Assembly: GCA_949317995.1 (NCBI GenBank)
Contig: OX439040.1
Location: 75,985,972 to 76,049,971, forward strand
Direction of reading: 5' to 3'
Source: Acholoe squamosa
Lineage: Eukaryota; Annelida; Polychaeta; Phyllodocida; Polynoidae
DNA length: 64,000 nt
The notes below the pieces were generated by a model. That model saw only the letters and a list, made by a program, of their open reading frames with translations, was not told where the DNA came from and ran no database searches. A program made the position numbers and the translations under genes. Positions 29,669-42,860 of the stretch are shown in pieces (within the stretch, counting starts at the first letter, position 1; each line of letters starts with the position of its first letter).

Positions 29669-32600
29669 AAGCACAAGTGAGTGGGCTTGCAGCACTAAGC
29701 AGAATTGATACAATTCTGGAAAATAGATATTATATCCTAGTACAGTGCTAGTAAGTTACTGCACCTTGCACCTGCAAATGACCTATTGGGGAATGTTAGA
29801 CTTGGTCCAACCCTTAATAATTCATATCTAAGACAATCATGAGGGATTTGTATAGCACAATTGAAGCACAGTTTTCTTTACTATTGCTCATAGAGGCAAA
29901 TGTACATGGACCTAGATTGAGCCATTGTTTGTTTTTAAAGGCTTAAGATGTCTGGCAGCATTTTGTCTGATGGTAGCTGTTGTAGTGATTCCTTTTGCAC
30001 TGCTCTGGCACATCTGGGCCCTCATAAGGGCATGAGAGCTGCTTATTTAACCACTCGAGCCCCACTCAGAATCTCAATGACTTCTCTGCTGCAACCATTG
30101 GCATTCATATACATTGTTTCATATGTGTCCCATGTCAACCCCACCATAAATATTTCCTTATCAAATTGCAATTCTTTCTGGTGTGGCCTAGATTGTTCTC
30201 CAGATGCTACTGCTTTCAGGATGGTGCTTTCTTTTGTTGATTATATAAACTATTTATCCTTGAAGATTAAGGTACACTATGTATTCATAATTCAAACCTC
30301 AGAAAGGAATAGTCAGGTATGATCTACTTAGCAAATTGATGAGTTTTTACTAGACAATTTTAAAATGATGTATTGCATGTGATTCAATCAGAATTCCATT
30401 GGAAATAATCAGAGGATTCCTATCCTAATACAATGTGTCGAAGATAAACCTCGGGCCAATCCAATCCTTCCCACCTTTAAATGAAATCTAGATAACTACA
30501 TTGTTAGTTACATGATCATTGATTTACCTAGTAAGTACCATCAGGCAGCATCCGCCAATGGTTAATTGAGATAGTTGATGCAACAGACCAAAACCCAGCA
30601 TGGCAATTGCGATCTCTGAGAGACTGTGCGGAGGAGGATCAGGACAGGCTAAGTCCAGTAAGTGATGATTAAAATGTCTGTTAAGGGGGCTCCAGGAATG
30701 AGGGGAGGGGGGCTTGCTAAGCCTCCTTCAGGCTGGGTAGGGTGGTGTGGTGACCGTAAGGGTGTGACGTCAGTTGTTGTTGTAAAGGGGTGTAAAGCTG
30801 ACAAGTAGGCACTAAGCAGTCTTAGAGAAAGGAGTGGAGCATTCCTGTGTGAGCTATCTCTATTTAGTGTTCTTCACCCAACTACTTTTAGTTTTGTTGG
30901 CATGTATAAGTACAGGCTATGTGAAACTGAATAGTACATTGATGGCACAAAGAATTATGATAATACAGCATGGTAGATGGATCTTAAAACTCTCAGGGTG
31001 TATCATAAAGGCTAACCATCCAACTCATATCAAACTCAATAGAGTTATATTGACAGACCTCAAGGACAAGTACTATACTGGCTAACTGGGGCTCAGCACT
31101 GAGGGGAATTCTCCTAGCTTCCTACTTTTAGGAAAGGTCCCCTATAAAGACAGGGTTTATCTGCAATATCTCCCCTCCTTCATGATCATCTGTTTTCTAG
31201 GCACCTTATCAATATAAAGAAAATACTATTCTATACCATGTGGTGAATGCACGTTGGCTCTGTGACTAATAATTGCTGCTGATGACAGTCACTGGATCTT
31301 AATGGTCTGTGACTACATCGAAATGTTCTCATTATTCGGATAAAAATCTGATCAACATAATATGATTTTTTTAAGGTTCCTATCAATGATGCTGTGAAAT
31401 GAATAAGAGAGGAGTGCTCAGCCAGATTATTCCACATAAGTATTTATCGGTTTTGTAAACCTGACCATATGATCAAAATTTTCCACTGACACTGACTCCT
31501 TTTGATACTTTTACAAGGCAAAAGCCTCTTCAGTCTCTTCTTGGAAGGACAGCAAGCGGGCACTCATAAATAATGTGCACTCATGTTATTCAGAAAAGCT
31601 CCTGATGTTCTTCTTATGGCTGAAGTATATATATGAGAGGTTATGACTTTCTACTTCTGCTGTTTCTAACATCTGCAGATAAGGAAATCCATTAGTGCTA
31701 CATAAACAGAAATCTCTCCTGCAGTGCTTTTGGTTGTGCTTTTATTACATTAAGGAAGTGGCTCCCAGTGGAGGTTAGAAATGTTGTACATGCACAGTAT
31801 ATCTATTTATGAGATGCCATCGAAGTGAGAAATTCTCATTATATAGATATGTTTGTGCAAACATCAATTGACAAAAAAAAAGATGAGAATTTCCATACAG
31901 TGGGATTCCAGGTCTCTGGTATAATATTCTCAACAAAAATATACTCATCATATCAATCTCAGTTATTAAGGGGTTAACTGATACATTTGTAATATGATAT
32001 ATAAGACCTATCATTGTTGTGTTGCTGAACTTCTAAATCAACACCACAAGAAGGAGTTTTGACCTTTCTCGTCTGTCATAACGTAGCAGCTAGGTATGTT
32101 TCCTTCTGATGTGTCTTTTAAGGCACTCACCAAATGACAGATCGATAAGAGTCAAGCAGACACGACATGAATGTGCCCCACACCTTCATCTCCACCATGC
32201 TCTTACTAAAGTCTGCATACTTCTTAGCGAGCTGTAATTTGATTGGTTGATAGCCTACCATGTGACCTGCTGTCTCAGACAGTAACCATGCTCTCTCTTT
32301 TCATATGCCACCTTTTCTTTCATCTCTGTCTCTAACTCTCCATACCACTTGTTTTCTTGTTTCACTATAGCTGCCTGCCCAAACAGAATCCTATTCATGT
32401 TTCTAGGCTACTACACACAAAGTGCCAAATTCAATGAACAAACCATCAGGAGTTCCTGCAAGACACTAATATTCCTGATCCTTTCATCTCTTGAGCTTTA
32501 CAAAGTTATGTGCAAAAGAAATTATGTCATGAAATAAGACAAAATATTTAAGATTCTCAACAAAACTACCATTTTTTAATGACTGTTGTGAACAGGACTA

Positions 32601-33307
32601 TGCACAATACTCAAAAACAGACAGCTTGATTCCTTCTCATTCTCTATCTACTTCTTCAATAATCTGCTTCTTATATTTATTTCTTCTTGTTACAAAGTCA
32701 CAAAATTGTGTCTGCCTCTATTTATGACTCTATCTCTTACTTCCTCTGTTCTCTTTGCTTCACCTTACCCATCTCCTACCCCCCTCCCTCACTGCATCCA
32801 TACCAATCCTCCTCGAGACCTACATAGAGACATAGAGACCCACATCCTATGTCTCCCTGATTAGGAGGGTTACAGGGGCAGTAATGAATTGCAGCTTGTG
32901 ATGTGTTTGGCCTTCAGTGACATCTGAGTATAAAACCATTGTCTACACAGATCCGCATCTATAAGCTACCCCTATTTTTCTTCACATGGCTCAACCACTC
33001 AGGCCTTCATGCCAGTGGATCAATCTGTAAAATCAAAATTTATTGAGTGTCATCCCTTTGTCAGGAGAGATAAATGAAACATGATGATTAGAAAAAGAAA
33101 GTTTGAATAGATGGATTGATGATTTCAGATGTAGGTTTAAATATTTCAAGAAGTATAGTATCTATGCTATCTAATTCAGAGTGCATGTAGGCAGATGAAA
33201 TGGTTGCAGGGCTGGTTTGGTGCTGTAGTGGATAGTTCTGTCTGAGGAATCAAGAGCAATCCATGTTGGAGCTTATTTCGATGCAATAGACCTCTTATTA
33301 ACATGTT
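29669..33307 (+). repeat. 3.7-kb tandem unit, copy 3 (C3)
   Basis: Strictly this unit begins at 27641, interrupted by the 27771-29668 insertion; net length is about 3.75 kb. Landmarks: ATGTCTGGCAGCATTTTGTC (29948), GAGAGCTGCTTATTTAA (about 30028), GATCAGGACAGGCTAAGTCC (about 30638), GCAGTAATGAATTGCAGCTT (about 32879) and GGCTCAACCACTCAG (about 32988). A middle section (about 31100-32300) is shared only with C4 (for example CTCCACCATGCTCTTACTAA or its near match). C3 and C4 therefore form a second subtype. The 124-codon frame at 29948-30322 has no recognised domain. Confidence 0.72.
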
Positions 33308-34879
33308 TGTTTTTGAATCACTTGTCCACATTTGGAGGTCCTAAGTCAACTCCCATTACAAAGTTATAATAATTATAGAGCTCCAACAATACTCCATTGA
33401 CACCACCCAGTACTACCAGCTCGTTTCTTCCAACACATCAATGTACTTTATTAAAGCACACCCATATTTTGTATAATCATCAAAAAGGGCACCAGTGACT
33501 GAGGTATATTCTTCTAGTATAGCGATGGTGAGTGACTCGGTATCACTTGTAACATTACTAAATGTAGCACCAGCCCGTGTCTTATCATATAAACCACTCC
33601 AAAACAGGATTGATAAAACCCTGATTGATAGTTAAGCTTAATAGCACAATTCTCTATGGCATTCCCTTTGTATATCACAAAGGCAAATATACATGGGCTT
33701 TGATTGAGGCGTTTTTTCTTATTAGATGGATAAAGATGTCTGACAGTATTTCATCGGATGAAGACTGTCATACTGTTTGTCTCCAGCACTGCTCTGACAG
33801 ATATGGTGCCTCTCTTGTGGGCATGAAAGCTGCTTATTTAGCACTATGAGTCCCACTCAGAAGCTCGATGACTTCTCTGCTGCCACCATCCACATTCATG
33901 TATACGTTGTTTTATATGCATCTCAAGTCACCTCAGCCATAAAGATTACCTTATCAAATTATACTTCTTTCTGCCCTGACCTAGATTGTTCTCTAGGTGC
34001 TACACTAGCCTACAGTCCATTCACAATTTTGCTGTGGCTTTGTTTACTATATACACTGTGTAGAAGAGATGGTCCTCTTTCCTTGTATCTTCAACACATT
34101 TGGAAAATTAAAATATATTGGATGAGTACATTTCAAATTTTGCAAAGGAAGGGTCAGGTAAAATTCACAAAATTAATTGTTTTTTCCCAGATAATCCTAA
34201 AAAATGTTGTGTTGAAGTTGATTAATCAAAAATGGCATCAGTAATAATCAGGCATTTCCTAGCCTTAAACAATCCATGTGGGATGATCTAGAGCCAATCT
34301 AGATAAATGGATTGTAAGTTACATGATCATTGATTCTTCTGGTAACCACCATTAGCAGGAATCTTCCAATGGTTAATTGAGAAGGTTGTTGCCTCTAACC
34401 ATCCCCACCTACGCAATTGGCATCTCTCATAGTGGGAGGGCTGAGCTGAGGAGGATCAGGACAGGCTAAGTCCGGTAAGTGATGATTAAAATGTCTGTTA
34501 GGGGGGCTGATGGGGAGGAAGCCTGGTAAGCCCCCTTCACGCTGGGTAGTGTGGCATGGTGACTGTAAGGGCCCTATGTCAGTTGTTGTTGTATAGGGAC
34601 ATTAAGCTGATAGGTAGGCCACTAAGCCATCTAGCTGTCTCTATGTAGTGCTCTATGGACTGTTGTGTAGACCTAACAATTATCCCCTGCTTGTTCTTCA
34701 CCCAGTTATTTTTAGTTTTATGAGAATCTGCACATCATATTGATGACACAAAGAATTATGAGAAACCAGCATGGTAAATTAAATTCTAACACATCATAGC
34801 CATCTGGGAGTGCAGTAGACGTCATGGTCCTTTGAGGGTGTATAAACGCGGCTGGTAAGATTCGAGAGTTGTAGCTTTG

Positions 34880-34965
34880 TAATTTTATTTGCCAATGCTA
34901 ATAATGATAGCAGATGGACATGATGTCTTAATGCATCATCCACCTATAAAGGCTTAGTGTCAAAT
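34880..34965. repeat. MITE-A fragment
   Basis: GCAGATGGACATGATG and AATGCATCATCCACC are MITE-A words, lying in C4 with no counterpart in C3. Confidence 0.35.
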
Positions 34966-35839
34966 CAAGATCGCATACAAAATAGGTGTTGCTAGATGCT
35001 ACTTATAGGTTTAGTATGAACACTTTCTAGCTGAGGCTGAAGGGAATTCTCCTAGCTTCCTAATTCTAGGAATAGAGCCTAACTGAACAGTCCCTGATAA
35101 AGACATGATTTATCAGCAATATCCTCCCCCCCCCGCTGTTTTCTAGGAACCTTATTAACACTAAGACCTGAACCCATCATTAGACTTTTTTATTATATTT
35201 TTATACCATGTGGTGAATGGACGCAGGCCCTCTTATAAATGCTGCTGCTGACCCTCACTGGTTCTTGAGGGTCTGTTACTGCATCCAAAATGTTGCCACA
35301 ATTCCTTGTGGTGCATCTTTAATTTAAAGGTTACTCTCAATAAGACTACAAAGTAAAACAAGACAGAAGTGTCCACTCTAAATAGGCACTCTGTTTTAAC
35401 TCATGAAGTAACTATCCTGGCAAACCTGCCTATATGCATTGTGGTCTCACAGTTCAATGGATAGGTAACTAACTTAATTCATACATTCCATACTATGTAC
35501 ACTAAACTTTCCATTGGTACTGACTCCTACATTGATACTTTAACCAGGCAAGGGCCTCTTCAGATCCCCTTCTGGGGAAAGCAGCAAGACTCCATTTATA
35601 AATAAATAATGCTAACTGATGTTATCAAGAAAAGTCCTCTGGGGGTGAAAAGCAGGAATCCTGATGTTCTTCTTATGGCTGAAGTAGATGTGAGAGAATA
35701 TGATTAGCTACTTCTGTAGTTGGCTATATCTGCAGATAAGGAAATCCATTACTGCTACATAAACCAAGCCTCTTCTGTAGTGTTTTTATTGCATAAAGGA
35801 AGAAGCGCTGGGGGGCTTGATATAAAGAGCTCGGAAGAG

Positions 35840-36510
35840 TCAATCTCTGTTACAATTACCAATTATCCTTAAACTTTCCGTAACTTTTTTGTCCTTGAGA
35901 ACTTCCTTAACCAGTTAAGGGTATCCTTAACTTTAAGGATATCCTTCACATAGTTTCTGTTACAAATAACAAAAATCTTAACCTTTTCGGGAAGTTAAGG
36001 CAGTGAAGTTTTATTGGTAGCTTTGGGTTTCTGGGAACGGATGTTTGGGTTGGTTCTGAGCAACTTCATGTGTTTTGTCAACTTTTTAGCATTTTTGCAC
36101 CATTTTAATCCTACCATGACCTACTTTAAATTGACCTTAAACTTGACATGTCAAAAAATGGCAAAATTAAGGATTTTTAGGTGGGTTGAGAACATTTCTC
36201 AACATGTTGTTGCTATACAGTACCAATTGTGGTGCTCAGTACCATAGTAATACATGATTAGACATGGTTTAGGCACCTTTAGAGGTATTTTTCATGGTGG
36301 CAATTTCCTTAAATGTTGAGACAATTTCCTTAAAAGTTGAGACAGAAGTAGGGGATTCCCCTTGTGACATCATAAATTTTGTTAACTTGTGGTGTTGTCC
36401 TCAACTTTTGCAATTTTTGCCTTAACTTTGCAATTTTTGCCTTAACTTTGCAATTTTAAGGGAACTTTTAAGGAATTTCCTCAAACACTAAAGGGGGCTC
36501 AAAGGCGGAA
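35840..36510. mobile_element. Insertion unique to C4, rich in TTAAGGATATCC words
   Basis: Comparison with C3 shows extra sequence here. It contains mirrored CCTTAACTTTAAGGATATCC steps near 35930. Near 36410-36460 it has three repeats of TTTGCAATTTTTGCCTTAAC type, 18 bases apart. The ends are not sharply defined, so the class is unknown; it is likely a non-autonomous transposon. The 77-codon frame inside is not recognisable. Confidence 0.45.
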
Positions 36511-37780
36511 TTATTCTCAACAGAAGTTTATCCATAAGTGATTTAAGGGGTTGTGTAATACATTTGCAAAATGAGATATAAAGCCCATCATAATTGCTTC
36601 GCTAGACTTCGAAAAACAGCCCCGCATGAAAGCTATTTGGCCTGGTTGGCCTACTATAGTGTAAGAGGTAGCTATGGTTCCTTGTGATGCGTCTTTTAAA
36701 GCACTCACGAAACGGCAGATCAATGAGAGTCAAGCAGACATGACACAAATGTGCCCTACACCTTTACCCCCACCAGGCTCTCACCAAAGTCTGCATACTT
36801 CTTAGTGAGCTGCATTCTGATTGGTTGATAATCCACCAAGTGACCAGCTGTCTGAGAGGGTAACCCTGCTCACTTAGCACCCTATATTTTCTAATCTTTT
36901 CATGTATATTCTTTCCTTTTATCTCTGAGTCTCCAACTCTCCACACTACTTGCTTTCTTATCTCACTATATAATGTCTTCCCCAAAAGAATCTTATTCAT
37001 GGTTCTAACCTTCTACACACAAAGGTGTCGAAATCAATGAACAAACTGCTATGAGTTTCTGTAACGCACTAATTAATATCCTGACCCTTTTGATGTTTTG
37101 AGTTTTACTGATGTGGGAAAAGAAAGAGTGTTATGAAAGGAAGCAGTGTTAAACACACATATTTAAGATTTTCATTAAAACTAGTATGCTCAATGGCGCT
37201 CGTGAACAGGAATATGCACAATACTCATAAACAGCCAAAGAGATTAATTTCATCTCCCTTCTATCTCTACTTCTGTTTCCACAATCCTTCTCTCACAATC
37301 ATGGCTTCTATTTATACACAGCGGCATTATGTCTCTATCTGTGTCTGCGTCTCTCACTATCTTTGTTCTCCTTCCTTTTATTGACTCTTCACCTTACCTG
37401 CCTCTGACCCATCCCCTGCCTACCGCTAAGCCTATTCCCCCCACAGAGACACACATCCCATGTCTCCCTGATTAGGAGGGTTATGGGGGCAGTAATGAAT
37501 TGCAGCTTGTGATGTGTTTGGTCTGCAGTAACATCAGAGTATAAAACCATGTCTACACAGATCAGCATCTATAAGCCACCCCTATTGTTCTTCACATGGC
37601 TCAACCACTAACACTGTGTCCTTCAGGATGATCAACTCATCAGTAAGCAAACTTCACTGAAGTATTATCTCCCTAGGGGAAGTGATAAAAGGAAACTAAG
37701 GCATGTTAAAGAAAATTAAATTTTCTTGAAATAGATTGATGGTTGTAGGTGGAAGGAACCATTCCCATGCTTAATGTTCA

Positions 37781-38164
37781 ATTTGGATGAGCTATTTTGG
37801 CCGGTACTGAATACACCCGATACCGTGTTTGGGGAGAGGAAGCCAGGTTACAGATTCATCTTCTCCAAGAGAGTCTGCCCGTGTTGAGTGTGTGGTAGGA
37901 GCGAGCTTTATCCCAAATCGGTAGAAGCTGCAATTAGTTGGTTTCAATATGAAAATGAAATAGTTTGAGAGGTTTCTCATTAGCCAGTGCTCTCCTAATT
38001 GATATCAGCCTTGTTATTATGTAGCCCTACTCCATCTGGCAATTAAGTGAAAGGTTCAGGCCTTACTACCTATGGTTTGAGAAATGTAGATGTAAAATGT
38101 TTGATGAAACAAACTATCTTCGGGTTTGAGTCAAAAAATATTGGAAAGCATTAACGGATCTGTG
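37781..38164. other. No gene seen
   Basis: Non-coding sequence between the end of C4 and repeat D. Confidence 0.45.
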
Positions 38165-38375
38165 TACCCTGATACATAACTGTTGGACCTACCAGGGATC
38201 CTTGTTAAACTGAACAATGAATCACTGTTATCCCATTGTGGTGAAGCTTTGTAGTTTCTACAATGAGGCAGTACAGTACACACTATGGTGCAAGGATCCT
38301 CCCCAACAAAAACGATGGATCTCTGGCAATGCTTGGACAAGGATTTTACCATTATTTCAATAATATCTTCTTTTT
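38165..38375 (+). repeat. Dispersed repeat D, third copy
   Basis: Matches 7090-7297 in order and strand. It ends with TTTTTACAGTGTAC, which complements the GTACACTGTGAAAA start of the first copy. Confidence 0.6.
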
Positions 38376-39011
38376 ACAGTGTACATTCTTGGGCTCAAGA
38401 GTAAGGGATTGACTTTTGTATAGTAGAGAGATAAGGGACCTACCCAGCATGAAGACAGGGGGTAGACCTCTTGGTACTGATAACATGAATCGATGTACAT
38501 ACCTGTAAATAGAAGAGAATATGATTAGTATCTAGCAATAGTGATATGTCACTGCAGACCTGCTCTTTCATGCAGGTATATTCTACCCCTATTAGATTAT
38601 TCCATCTACAGGCACTGTTTATTTGTATGATCTGCATTTTCTTTTTTGGGTACAAATCTTTAATTGCAGAAAATATATACCGTCAGTTCTCAGGGAAGTG
38701 ACATGATCTACTATGTATACTACATCAATTATTTACAGCTTTAAAAACTTAGTAGCTGAGGTCAGGAATAATACAACAATATTATGATTTAAAACCTTGA
38801 GATTGACGACTGTCACAAGGAGGCAGTAAGTCATCCCCCTCTTCCCTGATTCAAGACACCAGAAATGGAAGCACAGTATGTTTTGGCCCTCAAATTTTGC
38901 AATCTATAGTATACACTTTTATGTCAAGGTGAATATCGATGCTCCATAGAGAAAGCACTGAGAGCACATATTGCACCCTGCCATGAAATAACCAGCACCA
39001 AATCCGCATGA
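38376..39011. other. No gene seen
   Basis: Non-coding sequence upstream of the candidate promoter. Nothing recognised. Confidence 0.4.
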
Positions 39012-39066
39012 TGACGTCATAGACCCACCGCACATGTGCAACCTTGGTAAAATGTAAACATCCAAG
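39012..39066 (+). promoter_or_regulatory. Candidate host promoter: CRE palindrome and YY1-like motif
   Basis: TGACGTCA at 39012-39019 lies about 45 bases before CCAAGATGGCGGC (39062-39074), the classic YY1 site overlapping a start codon in many animal genes. There is no TATA box, which is usual for YY1-type promoters. Two weaker look-alikes of the YY1 word in this window lie inside repeats (27.89 kb and 54.86 kb), which lowers confidence. Confidence 0.4.
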
Positions 39067-39100
39067 ATGGCGGCGGTCAGCATTTTCGTGTTGGTGATAG
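39067..39100 (+). CDS. Candidate first coding exon of a host gene
   Basis: From the ATG inside the YY1-like word the frame reads MAAVSIFVLVI, a short hydrophobic start that could begin a signal peptide or membrane anchor. It then meets a good splice donor (GATAG followed by GTGAAT at 39101). The local GC rises compared with the surroundings. Downstream exons were not identified in the next 20 kb, which is mostly repeat. The gene, if real, cannot be named. Confidence 0.3.
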
Positions 39101-39849
39101 GTGAATTCTTATTGATTTTGAATGATATTGATGAAATATCAATTAATTAGCCACTCAAACACCTTGACAAAAATGTAAAGATGAACTCTGATCAGTTTTC
39201 GGCTTTTGGTTTCTTCATTGCATCGGCGAAAATTGATCATCATTCACCTTTACCATTATATCTAACTTAGGCATTTATTAATAAATTGACCTGAAATGGG
39301 CAGAGGTTATGTTTAATCTCTTCAGAATTCCCCTTGCTGGCGTGCCCAGAAGCCTTTGATAAGTCTCAAATGATGCCAACACACTCCACTTAGGAAATGT
39401 TGGTCTTCCAAAGTTACGTTACCTGGTTACTGCCAACACCCTTGCTGACTTAGATCAAAAGGAATACCTGTTAGGTAAATCAAAATCTGCTTACAGAGTT
39501 TAGACTAATCAATGTCTAAATGTAAGGAGCCATATTTAAGAGTAAACCTGTGTATCAAGCCTGTATCCAGGGCCTGATAGTTTGACCAATATGCATATAT
39601 AGTTTCTAATGCTACATGCCCACATCATCCCCTTTCCATGCATCCTTGGTTGATCTAACCCATTATGGCATGCGATGCTAGCCGTCAAGTTGACTCAATG
39701 CTTATATCCACACACCAGGGTGTGATGCCAGTGAAGAAAGCCTGGGAATTCCAACAGCGATCTTTCTGAACAAGATGTTATGCCTAAAAAGGCAAGGGCA
39801 TAGTTATGAGAAGTGTACATGAAAATTCATATTTTGTACCAACAGGACT
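39101..39849. other. No exon recognised (possible intron)
   Basis: Non-coding sequence. If the candidate first exon is real this would be the start of its first intron. Confidence 0.35.
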
Positions 39850-40275
39850 GTTTCTTACCTAGTCTTTCAGGACCCCTACCTAATTGTAACAAGAGTCTGC
39901 AAAGGCATAAGCACCAGTAGGACCCCTACCTAGTTGTGGTAAGAGTATGGGCAAGAGTAGGCACCATTAGGACCCCTGCCTGTGGTAAGAGTATGGGCAA
40001 GAGTAGGCACCATTAGGACCCCTGCCTAGCTGTGGTAAGAGTATGGGCAAGAGTAGGCACCATTAGGACCCCTGCCTGTGGTAAGAGTATGGGCAAGAGT
40101 AGGCACCATTAGGACCCCTGCCTAGCTGTGGTAAGAGTATGGGCAAGAGTAGGCACCATTAGGACCCCTGCCTAGCTGTGGTAAGAGTATGGGCAAGAGT
40201 AGGCACCATTAGGACCCCTGCCTTGTTGTGGTAAGAGTATGGGCAAGAGTAGGCACCATTAGGACCCCTGCCTAG
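39850..40275 (+). repeat. Minisatellite, 46/50-bp unit, about 8 copies
   Basis: The unit contains GGTAAGAGTATGGGCAAGAG, TAGGCACCATTAGGACCCCT and GCCTAGCTGT. Some units lack the TAGC piece and are 46 bp, so two lengths alternate. The first two copies are more diverged, and weaker relatives (ACCCTTACCTAG, GGTAAGTGTCT) continue to about 40850. Confidence 0.88.
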
Positions 40276-42860
40276 TTGACTGCATGGGTGACTGAGGAGG
40301 TGAGTATGAGTGGGTGTGGGAGTGTGGGTGGTGGTGGTGTGAGGGGAGATGGATGGGCTTAGGACAGTAGTAAGACTGCAATTGGCTGAAAATAGACCAT
40401 ATTACATACAAATACAATCTGGCCCCAGCTCGACCACTAGCATGAGTCGTCTCTGGTGACCAGCGTTTATGGGTAAAAGTTGTTTTGGGCACTGGTTGCT
40501 GTAGTGGTTAAATGTAGGCAGGTATAGTGCCTGGTAATATTCCCCAGAATATTGGGACCTACAATCCCCAAACATGAGAGAGGAAGTTCCCTGAAACCCG
40601 ACCAGACGAGACTGGGTACCATCATGACCCTTACCTAGTTGTGGCGGGATTCAGGGCAGAACTATGTAACACTTGGGGCTGGGTTCCATTTGACCCTTAC
40701 TTATTCTGGAAAGAGTCTGGGACTCCTACTTAATTGCGGCAAGTGTCTGGACAGGACTAGGTACCGTACAGACCCTTACCTAGATGTGGTAAGTGTCTAG
40801 GCAGGAATACCATCAGGACCCCGACTATGTTGTGGTAGCACTATGATTAGGATTAGCCTGAAGTGGGGTGTCGAGCTTTTTGAGTAGAAATGACAAGTGG
40901 CTGTCACTGTTAATAGCAGTCAGCCCTGGAGCTGAATAACGTGCTGTCAGCCTGTGCTCTCAGCACCCAGCATGCCTGCCATACACAATGCTGAAGTACC
41001 ATGCCATACCATGGAGCCAGTCCTTCCCATACAACACACAGTCCACTCAACGGTAGATAGAGTATCAATACATCATGTCGAGGAACTTACCAGGGCTGCG
41101 TTCATGCATTATGCCAACTCTGCTGCATTGATACTTAAGTGGACAGTCAACATAATGCACAAAAAAAAAGTGCTGGCGAGCAGACTATTGTCCATTATAA
41201 CAACCAAAACTACTGCATTAGTAGCGTTACATCAGTTAACCTAAGCCCTTCTAAGGAATATCGCTTTTATCGACATAACCGCAAGAGAAGAGTTGTAATT
41301 TTTTGGCATAGTAATAATGAATTTATGAATCTTAACCTTTTAAAAGTCCATAGAGGGTTCATTAATACATCACCCCCTTTGGTCATCATGATCTGTGACT
41401 GCAGGCATGGGATTTATTCACAGTAGGACCACATCATGGCATCTTCCTCACCTCTATTCTGGCTAATCAACAATCTATTTTACCATTTAAACGAATTCAA
41501 TCTTGGGGAGTTTATTATACCCCTTTTCATGACAGATGGCACTAAACACTCACAAACAGACCTTTACCATGGCACCGTGCGCCCTCATCAAGTTGAGGAC
41601 AATATCTATCCTGTTTTCGTCAGATATTTGTGTGGTCTGATTTGTATGACGTTTGCCGTCAGTCGTGGAATGCCCAGATGACATTCCATGTAACAGGCCA
41701 ATAAAAGTTAATGGGGTCTACCCTACCACCACCTGCCACCCACCCCAAGGTATCTACAGGCCAGCCCTTGCCTGCCTGCGCGTACCGACCCCTGAACCTT
41801 TCTATTATATGTTGTCCCCAAAGGTACCTGTCCCTCTAAGCATCCGGGTACCCACCCAAGCACGTCACTCGTGCCCCTCATACCTTATGCATTCCCATCA
41901 AATTGAACCCTTCTGGCTTGCACCACTGGAAACTAAAGAGATTTACCTACATTTCCTCCTCCATATTTTGTTCCCTCATAATCTCATCCATTCCCTATAA
42001 ATTAAACCCTTCTTCCACCAGAAACCTAAAAGAAAAAGCATCCGGCTATTCTAGGCTCCGGCCTCAGTGGGAATTATCAATAGAGGTTTGTGATAATCAC
42101 CCCTAACACCTTTAGTCCACTCGACCTCTATCACCAGATTTTATATAGGCTTTGTATGGCTCATTTATGCGACAGAGATCAAGCGGAGTATGGGTTAAAA
42201 TGAGTATACTACTGCTTTACTATTATGGATTAGAATTGGGCCTGTTGCTGCAAGATTATCATACTGCCACCTTTTTTAAGTACTGCTCAGACATTGCAAA
42301 TGATAAAACCATTTCTACCTTCCAAGAGCTGACATGTGTAGGCCCTGTTATTTGGAACCCAGCATGACTGGACATGGTAACCATTGCTTTATCTTACACG
42401 TTATGCCTTGCTGCCTCTCTCTGAAACACGCATACAGAAAGATCCTCTCCGCCCCCTTCTCCTGCCTCAAACAATGAGTCTCTTGCCATCCAGTGCGCAT
42501 TAATACCTCACATTATGTGAAGTGGAGCGGTGCACATGATGAAATTACGACCTGTATAACTGAGCGAAAAGGCGTAATTGCTGCCTTGAATTGCTCCGAG
42601 CAGCTCATAATTGTTCTCAGGGCAGCCTGCATGGGAACTGATAAGTAAAAGAAGATCATTTTACTCTGCTCCAGCTCTCGTTATTAAGTGGGATAATTGG
42701 GTGATAATAGGGGAGATTGTGTTATGTGGAGGTGGGAATAGCTGACAACCTGAATGGCGGCTGATCAGCAGAGGCGGAAAGTGATGACAGCTCCAATCTG
42801 GGCTTGCATGTTTCTGGAGCTATAGATAGCAATATGGAGCTTTACACAACTACCATAGAA
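40276..42860. other. No gene seen
   Basis: Mostly unique-looking non-coding DNA. A MITE-A word pair (CCAGGGCTGCGTTCATGC) lies near 41092. Frames of up to 115 codons at 41436-42000 are not recognisable. The stretch 42480-42830 has several homeodomain-like ATTA/TAATTG cores and no repeat homology in the window, so it might be a regulatory island; no proof. Confidence 0.4.

Larger units (their letters stand above)
33308..37780 (+). repeat. 3.7-kb tandem unit, copy 4 (C4)
   Basis: Landmarks: ATGTCTGACAGTATTTCATC (about 33737), AAAGCTGCTTATTTAGC (about 33828), GATCAGGACAGGCTAAGTCC (about 34455), GCAGTAATGAATTGCAGCTT (about 37489), ATGGCTCAACCACTAA (about 37597). Homology to C3 fades near 37780. 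A block at about 35840-36510 has no match in C3 and accounts for the extra length. No recognised gene. Confidence 0.72.

Noticed and set aside
33205-33280. tRNA-derived SINE head (GTGCTGTAGTGGATAGTTCTG)
   Set aside because: There is an A-box-like word, but no B box and no second copy in the window with the same structure.
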